Shown: one piece after another, positions 34,765 to 45,455 of the stretch
How the letters are laid out: each line of letters starts with the position of its first letter
Position numbering within the stretch: position 1 is the first letter of the stretch
NCBI GenBank assembly: GCA_002778195.1
Contig: PCDI01000003.1
Coordinates: forward strand, 1,712,295-1,776,294
DNA length: 64,000 nucleotides
Source: Raffaelea ambrosiae
Taxonomy: Eukaryota; Ascomycota; Sordariomycetes; Ophiostomatales; Ophiostomataceae
Direction of reading: 5' to 3'
Program-made: the position numbers and the translations under genes
The notes under the pieces: generated by a model
The model's input: the letters and a program-made list of their open reading frames with translations, nothing else
Databases searched by the model: none
What the model was told of the DNA's origin: nothing

Positions 34765-36633
34765 TCACTCTGCCCAGGGAATGTTCTTCTTCACGTTCAG
34801 CGCCCATTTGAGCTTCTCCAGCGTCGCCCGCGCCTCGGCCAGCATCTGCTCCTGGTCCGCCTCCCGGCGCGCCGCCGACGTCTTGATCTCCTCGAGCGCC
34901 TCCTCCTGCGCCTGCTTGTACGCGGCAAACTGCGCGGCAATGGCTTCCTTCTGCTGCCACAGCACGCGGATGTTGCCGTCCTGCTGGTCGCACACCTCCC
35001 GCAGCGTGCTGATCTTGTCGTCGTCGGCGCGGCGCGCCGCCACCAGCGCCGCCACCTCGGCGCGCATCGTGCTCATGGCCGTCTGGACCGTCTCCCCCTG
35101 CTCGCGCCAGTGCCCGCTGATGGCATTGTAGCGTCCCTCCATCAGCGCCGCGCGCGTCACGGCCTCTTCGGTCTGCCGCTTGCTGTCCGTCTTGGCCCGC
35201 TCCATCTCGGACCGCCACGTCCGCTCGCGCTCCACGGCGTCCGCGGCCCGCCGCTTCTCGCTGTCCATCGCGCCCTGCAGGCTCTCCACCTGCCGCTCCT
35301 TGCGCGCCAGCAGCGTCTTGTGCACGTTGGCCTCCAGCAGCCGGCTCTCGTAGTCCGACACCAGCCGCTCCATCTTGTCCTCCAGCAGCCGCGCCGCCTG
35401 CCGCGCCTCTTCCGCCTTGAGCCGCTCGATCTGCAGGTCCCGCTTCAGGGCTTCGTTCTCGGACACGAGACGATTAATCACGCGGCCCGTCTTGCCCAGC
35501 CCGGCCTTGCCAATCGTAGAGTCCCATGCTGCACCACCACCACCACCACCACCACCACCACCATTACTAGTACCGTCGGCTGCTGCTCCTGATGCGTCGC
35601 CATGGGGGTGGTCACTGGCGGGCGGCATGTGGCCGAGGCCGCCGCTTGGTATTCTGTTGTTGTTGTTGTTGTTGGCTGTCGTCGTGGCTGTCATGGTCGA
35701 CGATGAACTCCCGCCAAAGGAGGAGGGGCCGAACCGGCTGCTGCTGTCGCCTCGCTGCGGCGACTCGGTATGCGGGATGCGGACGTCGAGGAAGGACGCT
35801 TGTGTTGACGCTGACGCTGACGCTGACTCTTCTTGTTTTAAACGGCTGTTTGGGGATTTTGTTGTGCTGGTGCCGTTTGTCGTCTGTGACGGCTGCTGGG
35901 AAGCGTAGGAGTAGCCGCTCGTGTTGCTGTTGACCGAGCTGGAAAAGTAGGATGCCGAGTTGCGCGTCACGGACGGCGAGCTGTCGGAGGAGGCTTCGTC
36001 TTCAAACGAGGGCCTTGGCCGCTGGTCGTCGCGGTTGGTCACGGCCCGGATGGAAAGCGTTCGGGACAGGTGGCTAGGGGTTGTTGTCTTGTTCGAGGAG
36101 GATGCGGTGACACCACCACCACTGCCGTTGATGCCGGTGCTGGGCAATGGTGCGGGAGACGACGAGGCGGACGAGGAGGACATGGCTGATGGCGAAGAGA
36201 GGGTCTTGCTGTCGCTTAGCGTCTTGCCGTGGCGGCCCACAGTCCGAGATTTGGCGATGGCCTGCGGAGCCAAAGCTAGCGACGGTCTCGAGGCGTCATT
36301 GGATGTGCGAGGGTTCGATTCTGGCGATAGTCGGTTTGTTAGAGAGAGAGAGAGTGTGTGTGTGAGAGAGAGAAAGAGAGAGAGAGAGAGCAAGACCGAA
36401 AACAAAACAGACGAAACAGAAAAACAAGGAAAACAAAGGGAGAAGCCGCCTCGACGGCTCTTCCCTGTCGACGGTCCACAGCCAAGAACAAAGAACAAAA
36501 AAAAAAGGCCGCCATTAGTTTGCATGGTACCTTTTGCACGCTTACCTCCTTTGGCAGCGTTGCTGGAGCTGCTGGCCGAGGACGACTTGGGATGGAAGTT
36601 CGCCTCCAGCGATTTTCGTAATCTGTTGCGCAT
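34765..36633 (-). CDS. SWI5-dependent HO expression protein 3 (She3)-family coiled-coil protein
   Basis: Two exons, 36633-36546 and 36320-34765, give 547 residues; frames join as NAAKG-G/E-SNPRTS. The start MRNRLRKSLEANF is inferred, since the open frame upstream is low complexity. The N-terminal half is Ser/Asn/Thr-rich and disordered, with poly-Asn and poly-Gly runs. From GKTGRVINRLVSENEALKR a long coiled coil follows (ARLLEDKMERLVSDYESRLLEANVHKTLLARKE), then YNAISGHWREQGE, ISTLREVCDQQDGNIR and the C-terminal LKWALNVKKN, the conserved pattern of filamentous She3-family proteins. In yeast, She3 is the adaptor between She2-mRNA and myosin Myo4. Whether the filamentous protein moves mRNA is inference. 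Intron 1 contains GA and GT dinucleotide repeats (36340-36400). Confidence 0.88.
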   Translation of the reverse strand: MRNRLRKSLEANFHPKSSSASSSSNAAKGGKRAKGTMQTNGGLFFLFFVLGCGPSTGKSRRGGFSLCFPCFSVSSVLFSVLLSLSLFLSLTHTLSLSLTNRLSPESNPRTSNDASRPSLALAPQAIAKSRTVGRHGKTLSDSKTLSSPSAMSSSSASSSPAPLPSTGINGSGGGVTASSSNKTTTPSHLSRTLSIRAVTNRDDQRPRPSFEDEASSDSSPSVTRNSASYFSSSVNSNTSGYSYASQQPSQTTNGTSTTKSPNSRLKQEESASASASTQASFLDVRIPHTESPQRGDSSSRFGPSSFGGSSSSTMTATTTANNNNNNRIPSGGLGHMPPASDHPHGDASGAAADGTSNGGGGGGGGGGAAWDSTIGKAGLGKTGRVINRLVSENEALKRDLQIERLKAEEARQAARLLEDKMERLVSDYESRLLEANVHKTLLARKERQVESLQGAMDSEKRRAADAVERERTWRSEMERAKTDSKRQTEEAVTRAALMEGRYNAISGHWREQGETVQTAMSTMRAEVAALVAARRADDDKISTLREVCDQQDGNIRVLWQQKEAIAAQFAAYKQAQEEALEEIKTSAARREADQEQMLAEARATLEKLKWALNVKKNIPWAE

Positions 36634-37796
36634 TTTTGAGGCTGTCGATGTTCTCGATTTTCTCGATGTTCGTTCCCGACCGTTGCCGAGGGAGTGGAAA
36701 CAAAAAAAAAGAGAGAAACAGCTGAAACAAGAGCAGAGAAAAAGAGCAACCCAAACAATTAGAAGGGACACAAAAAGACAACGCAAAAGACGAAAGCCAA
36801 CACACACGCTTCCCTGTTGTTGGTGTGTTTGTTGGCTGCTTTCTTTGGGGGGGGGGGCTTTTTTGGTCGCTGGCGCGCGTTTAGTGGCTTGGGTTTAGTG
36901 GCGATCCCCTGTTGCGTATCAAACAACGGCTCACGGCGGAAAGGGTGGGACCCCCTGGCAGGGCGGTCAGGGCACCACGCAGGGGGTCCCCAGGGTGGTC
37001 TTCTCTGCGGGTCGCTGTGGCAACAGACAAGCCACACGTGGCGTCACAGCGCCGCACCCGCCTTGCTGTCATCCGTCCAGTTGAACAGGAACGCACACGT
37101 GCAACGTTTCAATACTATGGGGGTCTGCACTCCTTTGGATGGCCGTTGGATGGTCTTGCAATGAACCACCACTGTTGTGCACACGAAATAAGGAACAATC
37201 AATCACCACGCGAACGCGTCTGTCCGCCATCTCACTAATCTCACCCGGCACATGGCAACCGCTGCGGAAAGTTTAATGACGCCCATTTAAATTAATTTGC
37301 ACCTCCATGCACAGACGGGGGGGGGGGGGGGGGGCCCAAGGCTTCTTCTTAGTCTCCGGCATTCTGGTTTGGCGAGATTGATCTAGCCGGGGTTGTGCTT
37401 ACATATGGACGGGTCTTATTTGCGAGTACGAGTACACTTTTGCAGATTGGTCGAGAACGACGCATGGCTTGATGTCTATGTGAGAGAAATTGGAAACAAA
37501 CAACGCCACTGAAAAAAACACGGAAAACACGGGACACAGACTGTCGAAAGATGAAGAAGCGCGGAATGGACGAGTCAAAACCGAAGGGTCGTTTGAACAA
37601 TCCCAGCAAGAACATGCCAAATATTGCTTGCCATGGGGAGCCAACATTCCCGCCTCTTCTTTGCCGAATGACGACATGTTTTTTCTTGAAAATCAAGAAT
37701 GTCTATTTGCTGCTGTCCAAGCGGAGACAAGCGATTGTCTTTGGAGCAGCAGAGCTGGTCTAATCGTGTGCATAGCGCGAGAGGTCCCGACATCCT
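36634..37796. other. Intergenic with two long G runs
   Basis: She3-like gene leader and region downstream of the monooxygenase pseudogene. G runs at 36847-36857 (11) and 37317-37334 (18). No gene supported. Confidence 0.5.
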
Positions 37797-38976
37797 TCAG
37801 TGCTTCTGCTCCGGTGCGTCAGGCATGCCATAGTCTTCCAGTTCCTGTAGGGTGTCCGCCGGTTTCTTCAAAAACACCAGGACTCTGAAAACACGAGTCC
37901 AGACAAAGAAGCGAGTCAATCCGTCCACCAGCCAGATGCCCGCCCCATTTTGTTTCCGGGCTCGTCATGCGGAACGATGCCCGGCATCCGCTTCTGTGCT
38001 CTGGCGACCAACGGCCTCGTCTTCTCCTCGCACGCGGCGAGAGAGCTCTGGCGCGGTCCTCGGGGTGGCGCGTCAGCGACCCGGCCAGGTGGTAGGCCCC
38101 GTACATGGCCAAGGTGGTGCCCATGCCGGACATGAACGACGCACGGTGTCTGTTCCAAGATGCTCATGAGCCATGGTGGGCAGTGGCAAGGCACTCTTCC
38201 TGGTCACACACGCCGCATCACCCAACAGCACAACCCGTCCTTTGCTCCACCTGCCCATCTTCACCTGGCCCAGCACTTCGTTGTAAAAGTCGGGCGTCGC
38301 CCACATGCCCTGGACGATGCGGTCGCTCTCCCATCCGGCATCGCGGAAGTACTCCAGCATCAAGTCCTTTTGCGCCTCCACGCCCTCCGTGGCATAGGCC
38401 GCCAGCCGGGGGATCCTTGTTGTTGATCGCCGGGAGCAGCACAGAGGACCACTCGCTGTCCTCGTGCGGCCGCACCACCAGGGACGCGTCGGCCGTGCGC
38501 GTGGAAGCAGCGCCGCCACATGGTATCGGTCTCGGCGCGCGGGATGCTGAAAAAGGCGCCGTACACGCCCAGGTGGTGGACGCGCGCGGCCTCCCCCTCC
38601 TCGCCCCAGACCATCTTGCGTGTCTGGCTGGGAAAGCCGTCGCATCCGACAACTAAATCAAAGGTTCGACGTTGCTTGCTCTTGGTGAAAACGACATGCA
38701 CCGCATCGCCGTCCTGGTCGATCGCGGCGAGGGTGTCGCCGAAGATGTACTCGATCCCGGCTCCGCGCGCGCGCGCGACCTGGGCGCTCAACTGCCTGTG
38801 GTTTTTTCCAGAACGATGGCAGACAGATGCCCGCGCATGATAATGTCGCTGGTGGGTTTGTGTCCCTTTTCGTCGCTGGCTGCCCCGAACGAGGCCCAGA
38901 CGCGGCCTTGGTCGGTCTCCCACTGGGCGCCGGCCACACTGCAGCCCACGATGAGGATCGGAAGCGGCGCCGTAAT
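37797..38976 (-). pseudogene. FAD-dependent monooxygenase pseudogene (aromatic hydroxylase type)
   Basis: Pieces of one flavoprotein monooxygenase appear in order but in changing frames on the minus strand. An N-terminal PILIVGCSVAG lies at about 38940-38970 in one frame. It is followed by TFDLVVGCDGFPSQTRKMVW (about 38590-38670) in a second, by DAGWESDRIVQGMW and RVVLLGDAA (about 38225-38350) in a third, then GMGTTLAMYGAYHLAGSL (about 38080-38135) and EEKTRPLVARAQKRMPGI. The tail IWLVDGLTRFFVW...YGMPDAPEQKH ends in a stop at 37797. At least four frame changes are needed. The region between VAG and WETDQGRVWASFG is too short: the second half of the FAD-binding Rossmann motif and about 50 following residues are missing. 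No ATG precedes the N-terminal motif directly (ATT at 38974-38976). Introns do not explain the shifts. Confidence 0.85.
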
Positions 38977-39392
38977 GAACGTGAGGAACAAAGTGAAGGT
39001 AGTTTTGTCGAATGAAAGAGGGAATTTTGAAATGTGTTCGCTCTTTCGATCTCGGAGGAATGGAAGCAAGGCTTCGTGTCTTTTATGTGCCCTGGTCGGC
39101 CAGGCTGCCATTAGTTGTGTTCAAAATCCGGCGGCCAATCAGCGTCGCTGGAAAATGGTGTAAGTCGGCTTTTGCCAACCTGAAACGTTGGCTTTTAGAG
39201 GCATCCCTAACTAAGGCTTTTGCTTACAGAGAGCTGAATTTATGCAGAGTTTTCCTATTCAGCCGTTAAGTGGCATTACAGAGAGATAGTTGAGAACAGC
39301 CCCTATCTCCATCATTCATGCTGACACGTTGAGAAATTGCCATCGTATTGGCGCTTCTATCCAAAACTTGGTGCCTTTGCCCAGACTGCTCT
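38977..39392. other. Short intergenic stretch, no gene
   Basis: About 400 bp between the upstream edge of the monooxygenase pseudogene and the stop of the NOV-like gene. The open frame of the pseudogene N-terminus extends into it (to about 39111) without recognisable similarity. Confidence 0.45.
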
Positions 39393-42300
39393 CTACACAG
39401 CAGCTTCGATACGATATCCGTTTTCAGAAATGAAGTTCAGTGCCCCATCCAAAAACAGCTTCCATGGCTCAAGGTAGAACTTGAGACCTGGACTAGTGGC
39501 GTTGATGTTGAAGATCCGGATCAGTATGTAGACACTGTTGGGGTCGCTGTCGAATCTCCGCATCTGGTCCATTGTTAGCATTGATGTGGGCAAGAACCCA
39601 TGTTTTTATTTTTATTTTTATTTTCATGCTTCTTCTGGGGGGTTCCCCCCCAAGCAAGCGTACCTCGTCAATTTGGGGCTGGCTGAGATGAAATGGCTCA
39701 TCCTTGCTCGCAGCGGTGGACTTGACGCCGAGATGGTAGGTCGTTCTGCTTGTCCAGTTGGGTGGCACTTCCATGCTTGCCGCAAGGAGCAGTCTCTTCA
39801 TGTGTTCAGAGCTGTCCAGGTACGTGAAACCAGAAAAGTCTGGCTCCTCCTCAGCAAAAGCAGCAAGGTCGGCTTCCACCCTCAGTTGGCTTGTCCAGGT
39901 TTCCAAAGTCCAGTCCGGAATTTGCCTGCCAAACCAGCGATGGATCTTTTTAGCCAGAAAGCACCTGTCAGTGCATGCCAGCCATAGGAATAAAAAGGGG
40001 ACAATTGTCTTCCTAGCAATGGAAGCGAGATAAAAAATAAGATAAGAAAAAACTTGATCCAACAGAGGCCAGATTCTCGACTTACAAAATACTCTCCTTT
40101 GAATTGAACGCTCCTTTCCAGGACTTCCCTGGCTGTCTCGAAAACGGGAACTGTACTATCTGGACGAGGAGAATGTGGCTGACTCGAGGAACCCACGCTG
40201 CGTTTGGGGAAACCAAGGGATGGTGTGTCCGTGCCGCAACCACCTGCTGGTTTTGTCTCGACGGGGGGCGTAGTTCGGTCCGCGGACACGTCCAGAGCAA
40301 GGCGCAGGGAAGTGCGATCCGTCGGTGTATCAGAGATCGCGCAACTGCCCACTGGCTGGGCCACCACCGTGGTCCTGTCCTCGCGGCCGGCTGGATCCAA
40401 CGCCCTGGGCCGCACAGCAAGAGTGGTACCGCAATGGCCTGGAAATGACGCCGGAGACTTCGTGAAGACGACGGACGACATCGGAAAGTGGAAGGCACGC
40501 GCATCCAGGCTCTGCATGTCGGCGTGGTGCGACGGTATGAGGCTGCTCAAGCGCTGGGGTGGTGGTGCGTTCGGTTGTGCTCCTGTTGCTGTGCGGCCCG
40601 ATTGGGGGGCTGGGGCGGCACATGCGTGGTCCGTGATCACGGCCACTCCGTTGCCCACGGCAGCCAAGCCTTGTCCTCGCTGTGCGTCTTCTTCTCCGCC
40701 GCCACCGACCCCATCGGCTGCCCCCGCCTCGAGCTCGCGGGGTATGATCCGCCCATTCTGTGCCATGATGGCCGGCAGCTGATCGATCGGGGCAGCCATA
40801 AGGAGGTTGGCAAGGTTGGCGTCCTCGGGGACCACGCCGAGCACGCCGGCGAAGTGCTGCAGGAGCGCAAAGTGGAGCGCGGGACGTTGGCAGAGCTCCA
40901 TATCACACATGTAAATTCTGGTCGTGTCCTTTTTCTCGCTAATGTGGAACAGCTCACTGCCGGGCGAGCCCGCGATGCCATCCAATAGCCTCTTGACAGT
41001 AATGGATGGCGTGGACCAGACACGGATTCTGTCCAAAGTCGGCCGGGGCACTTTGGTGCGGCTCAGGCTATGGGGAAAAAAAAAAAAAAAAAAGTCAGCA
41101 ACGCTTCCCTGTAGAATCCCTCCCGTAGGAAGGCATCTTTTCGACTCACGAGGCAATGCATTGCAGTCGTTTCTTGAGCTGTTCTTCTCCCTGCCGGTCC
41201 TGGATCCAAGGCCCGGGGCTGGATGACTTGCACTGGACCTTGGAAGAGAGAAACATGGTCTTCTCGCAGCCCAGTGTCTGGAAGATCGCTCGCAGGGCGT
41301 GGACCACCTGCACATCCAGATACAGAAGATCGACCTTGCCGCAGAAGGCCGCTTCCAGGGGGGCCTGGTCCGGGATGAACCAGTCTCCCTCGGCAATCGA
41401 AGACCACCGGAGGCCTGCCTTGGCCGATCCCACCTGGCGCTGGACAATCGGGAAAATGGCGGCGGCCGTGATCTGGGCGACGTGGTCGGCGGTCAGCTGC
41501 GAGCCCCCCCGGGAATAGTCGTCCAGCACGGCCAGCAGCTGAAGAAACTCGGCCTCGGGGTCTTCGCCGTCCCAGCCGAACGAGCACAGCTCGTCGACGA
41601 TGTGGTCCAGGCCCGCCGACGCCACCCCGAGCTCGGTCGCAAACAGGCGTTGGCAGTCGCTGTACCAGAGATCCAGCCGCGCCGTCTTCTTCAGCAGCGT
41701 GGGCGCGCTCCAGACGCAGTCTCGGGGCCGGACCCATCTTGGCTCGGGCTGTTCGACATAGATCAGAGGGTCCCTCTGAAAGGCGGCCCTGTTTGGTGTT
41801 AGTTGGTGAGCAGCGACCCGGCCTGTCGGGGCCCATGGCACCTCCCTGCACTCACACAATCTCGGCCTTGCCGTCGGGATCCTCGCTCAATGCTCGATAG
41901 ATCGTGTTGGCCGTGTCCTTGGACTGGGTCTTCCCCTTGCTCATCGTCCGCAGTTCGCGCAGCCGGGCTGTCGTATTGCACGTTGTCATGACACCGAAGC
42001 GGGACAAAACTTGCCAGGTGTCGAGATGGGCATCTTCGATGGCGACGAAGGACTGGTGCGGGCACGACGCCCGGAGCTCGTTGGTGGGCAAGGCCGTCTG
42101 GCACAGAGCCCGGTCGCGGTCATTGCGGCAGGGCACGGCCAACTGGGACACGGCTTTCGCGAACGACGCGTCCATGGGGGCCCCTGGGGACACCGTTTGC
42201 TGCACGACCCGGAGCAGGTCGATGACGCTGGTCTCCCGCAGAAAGTCGAACTCCGCGGTCGCTCCCTCGGGGGACCAGAGCCGCGGCTGCGCCGCAAAGG

Positions 42301-44565
42301 CAGGCGACAGCAGGAGCCAATGCACAAAGTCCTGTGCCGCCGCCGCGCCGACCGCGCTCGCATAGGCTGGATCGAGCACAGCAAACGGACACCCCGGCGT
42401 GTCCTTGTACTTGGCCACGATGCTCTGGTCCCGGGACGGATCGAGACAGTACACGTTGGTGTTCAGACGCCGGCGCACGCCATTCTGTCGGACCAGACAG
42501 AACAAGCCGGACGGGACCGTGGACGGGCACGACGGGTGCAGCCGATAGCGGTAGAGATACACGGCGTCGGCCACAATCTCGTCGTCGGACCGCTGCGCCA
42601 TCGCGCCGAGGGCGTTGCGGTGAAGGTCGCCGATGAGGCGGCACCCCTGCGCGGGGTCGTACGCGGAGAGGCCGAGGAACTGGAGAAAGCCGCGCCGGGC
42701 CGTGTCGCGGGACACAGCGGGGTCCACAAGGGCGATGCCCAAGCCCGACGGGACAGGGTCGGTGTCGGTGTCGTCGGCGGCGGCGGCGGCCGCTGCCGTC
42801 GTCAGATAGACCGGATGGGACGCGGCCTCGACCCATGTGCCGTCGCGCAGCGGAACCAAGGGGAGCGTCCGGAGCCGCTGCCGCAGACGCTGGTCGGACG
42901 GCTGGCCGGACAAGAGGGACGCCAGCTGGGCGTGCCACCGGGGGTCCTTGGCCGCGAGACCGGCCGCGCCTTCGCGGCGGACAAACCACTCGAGCTCCGC
43001 GCACAGCTCGTCCGGCGCGAGGGTCTGGACCCCGAGCGCGCGCAGCGGCTCGCGGACGTGGTCGTAGAGAAAGGACAGGCGCGCGCTGGGGTGCTCGTTG
43101 AGCAGGGGCACGCCGTCGAGGCAGTACGGGCGCGCGATGTAGCGCAGCGCGGCGGGCGGGTAGAAGACGTCGCTGTTGTCGAGCGACAGGAGCACGGGCT
43201 CGGTGCGCAGCCGCGCCACGATGGAGGCGTGCAGCGTGTCCCAGAACGACGCGCCCGACGGGCGGCGGGCGAGGTAGCGGGGCCAGTCGTAGCACAGGCC
43301 TTCGTTGGCCCGGGTTTCGGGAATCTGGATCATGCGCTGGACGGCCTGCACGCAGGCGTCGACGATGCCGGCCTGCAGGGCGCGGTTCCACGGGCTGCCG
43401 TAGGCCAGGCCCTGGCGGCGGCCGGCGACGCGCAGAAAGTCGGCCCGGATCACAAACGGGAAGCCGCAGTCGCCCACGGGCAAGAAGGCGGCAAACGTCT
43501 GCTGGGGCGAGTCGGCGGCGACGACGGCAGCGCCGCCGCCTTTCTCCTTGTCGTCGTCGTCGTCGTCATTCGCGATGGGAAAGGCCAGGATCACCTCGGA
43601 TGCGCGGACGCCGCCGCCGCTGCCGCCCTTTCTGCGCGGCTCGGCGGGCATGTCCTGGACCACGTGCTCGTAGACGACGTACTTGGTCTGGACGGCGGCC
43701 GTCGTTTGGCCGTCGTGGCCGTCGTGGCTGTCGCGACCGTCGTGGCCGTCACGGAGACGGCGCTCTGTGAGGGTCGTGGTGCGGGCATGGCCCAGACTGG
43801 CGTCAAAGGTGACGTGGCGGCACTCGTACACGCGCGTCCCCTGCGGCGTCGACACCTGCAGGCGCCGCAGCCTGCGCAGAAACAGCAGGACCTGCGGCTC
43901 GATGTGCTGCAGGTCGTGCAGGATGTCGTCGTAGTGCTCGGCCGGCGCGTTCAGCGGCAGCAGGACCTGGGTGTGGCCGGAGACGCGCTGCGCCAGCGGA
44001 AACGGCTCCGGAATGGGGAGGATCATGCCCCGGGGCTGGCGGCGGTCCAGCTTGAACTCGTAGTAGCCGCTGGCCACGTGGACGACGTCGGCCACTTGGA
44101 ACACCGACTTGAAGCCGATGCCCTTGTCCCCCACGCGGCCCGCGTGCCCGCGGGCCATGGCCGTCTTGGTGCTCTGGCCCACGTGCAACAGGGCGCTGAG
44201 CTGCGCCCGGGAGAAGCCCACCTCGTTGCAGTCGGCGCGAAAGTACGACGGCCCGCCGGCTTCCGCAGACAGCTTCAGGTGCAGGGTGGGCACCACGCCG
44301 CGATACAGGTTGTCGTCGGCATTCTGGATGAGCTCCAGCAAGAACGACGTCGATGTTTTGTTCAGCCGATTCGAAAGACTGCATCTCGTCTGTTAGTGAC
44401 TGGGGTGGAGTGCCTGTCTGTGATCCTTTACGTTTTCAGAGCCTTGTCCAGGCTGTTGGTGAGAACATCGTCGTCTTCCGGGCTTTCCCGTCCGGCGCCT
44501 CTGCTCTGGCGAATCTCTTGCAGGTCGGCATCGGCCTCCTGCTTCGTCTTGGCCCTGCGCTCCAT
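39393..44565 (-). CDS. NO VEIN/sacsin-like protein: GHKL (HSP90-type) ATPase with C-terminal DUF3883 domain
   Basis: Six exons: 44565-44432, 44378-41856, 41788-41150, 41067-40086, 39945-39664 and 39563-39393, giving 1576 residues. The acceptor of exon 5 (AAG at 39946-39948) is the least certain junction. The N-terminus is Gln/Arg-rich (MERRAKTKQEAD). The HSP90-like ATPase fold carries ELIQNADDN (residues 60-68; N64 and D67 expected to bind Mg-ATP) and GDKGIGFKSVF (128-138). A large mid-region follows, then a Pro/Ser-rich linker (about 1230-1420). The C-terminal domain matches NOV_C/DUF3883, a nuclease-like fold: WTSQLR, DFSGFTYLD, YHLGVKST (G73-V-K of exon 5, about 1499-1501), PFHLSQPQIDE and VYILIRIFN...LDGAL. 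In relatives the strand usually reads (I/L)EVK; here Gly replaces the acidic residue. Function in fungi is unknown; related architectures occur in defence-associated proteins. Confidence 0.88.
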
Positions 44566-45449
44566 CTCGGGGCAGCTTGGTAATTGAATTGGCCAGTCGC
44601 TCTCAAGTCTTCGCAGGGGGGGCGAATTCCCTGTCCTTTAAGAATCCGGGGGGGCATTTCTTCAGCCGCACATGCACGCATCGTTTCGAACTCGAGGGCT
44701 GGTTTTCCTGAAGAGAGGATAGCGCGACCACTGCCTCCCTTGGCATTTGTTTCAATGACCAACGTCTTGGGCGTAGGCTGAATCTGACAGGCTCGCGAGT
44801 AGAGCCGAATTTGTATGGCCAGAAAGTGTGATGAGCTCTTTCATTGGCTGGCATTTACCAGCTGCACAATGCGTATTGCCAGCCAACCTACGGCGGCCAG
44901 GGGGGTGGGAGTAGGTTTATTCCCTGGCCGTTGTGAATCTTTGAGCAGAGGGACCAGAGTCAGTAATGATGATGACATGAAGAGAGACTAGCTATGCGTC
45001 ACATAGAGTATGGGTCAGAGCTTTGCACCTTGATTAGGAGGTTTTTTTTGCTTTTCTTTGTTTTTTTTTTGCTTTTCTTTCTTTCTTTCTTTCCTTCTTT
45101 CTTTTTTCTCTTTTTTTTTTCTTTTTTCTTCTTTTTTTCTTTCCTCTTTTCCCTCTTTTCTCTATTTTTTTTTTTCTTTTTTTCTTTTCTTTTCGTTGCT
45201 TTCTCGCCCGTTATTTTTAAGCTGTTATTAAACAACAATTAACACCCTATTCGGCTCCACTTTTATCACCCTTCAGACCTGCCCGTAGGTAGGGGAGCTG
45301 TTTGTGGTTCCTGTCCCTCGGCTTTGTGTATGATATTGTTACATTTCAGATACCGGAGATTCATATCACTACACCAATTTCTAAGTATCATAAACCAAAT
45401 GGCAGGAACATACAAACTGAAACCAGCCCCACACCCTACACCCTACACC
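44566..45449. other. Intergenic with long T/C tract
   Basis: Leader of the NOV-like gene and 3' region of the permease. A nearly pure T/C tract of about 155 nt (45040-45195) is built mostly of TTTC units with longer T runs. No gene. Confidence 0.6.
45040..45195. repeat. Polypyrimidine (TTTC/T-rich) tract
   Basis: About 155 nt with almost no purine except rare G/A, including TTTC tandem units near 45075-45100. It encodes only Phe/Leu/Ser low complexity when read as protein. Confidence 0.85.
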
Positions 45450-45455
45450 CTACAC
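45429..45455. repeat. CACCCTA heptamer run over the permease stop codon
   Basis: Three to four near-perfect heptamers of the CACCCTA type on the plus strand cover the TAG stop of the permease (45450-45452). It resembles but is not the CCCTAA telomere repeat. Confidence 0.8.

Noticed and set aside
38360..38923. Intact monooxygenase gene in this frame
   Set aside because: Only the middle part is in this frame; N- and C-terminal motifs lie in other frames without splice sites to join them.
42011..44587. 858-codon plus-strand frame opposite the NOV-like gene
   Set aside because: Antisense shadow caused by GC-rich third positions; no recognisable domain.
44994..45242. Phe-rich 82-codon frame
   Set aside because: Low-complexity translation of the polypyrimidine tract.
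45429..45455. CCCTAC-type repeat as a telomeric remnant
   Set aside because: Unit is seven bases (CACCCTA type), not the fungal CCCTAA hexamer, and it overlaps a coding end.
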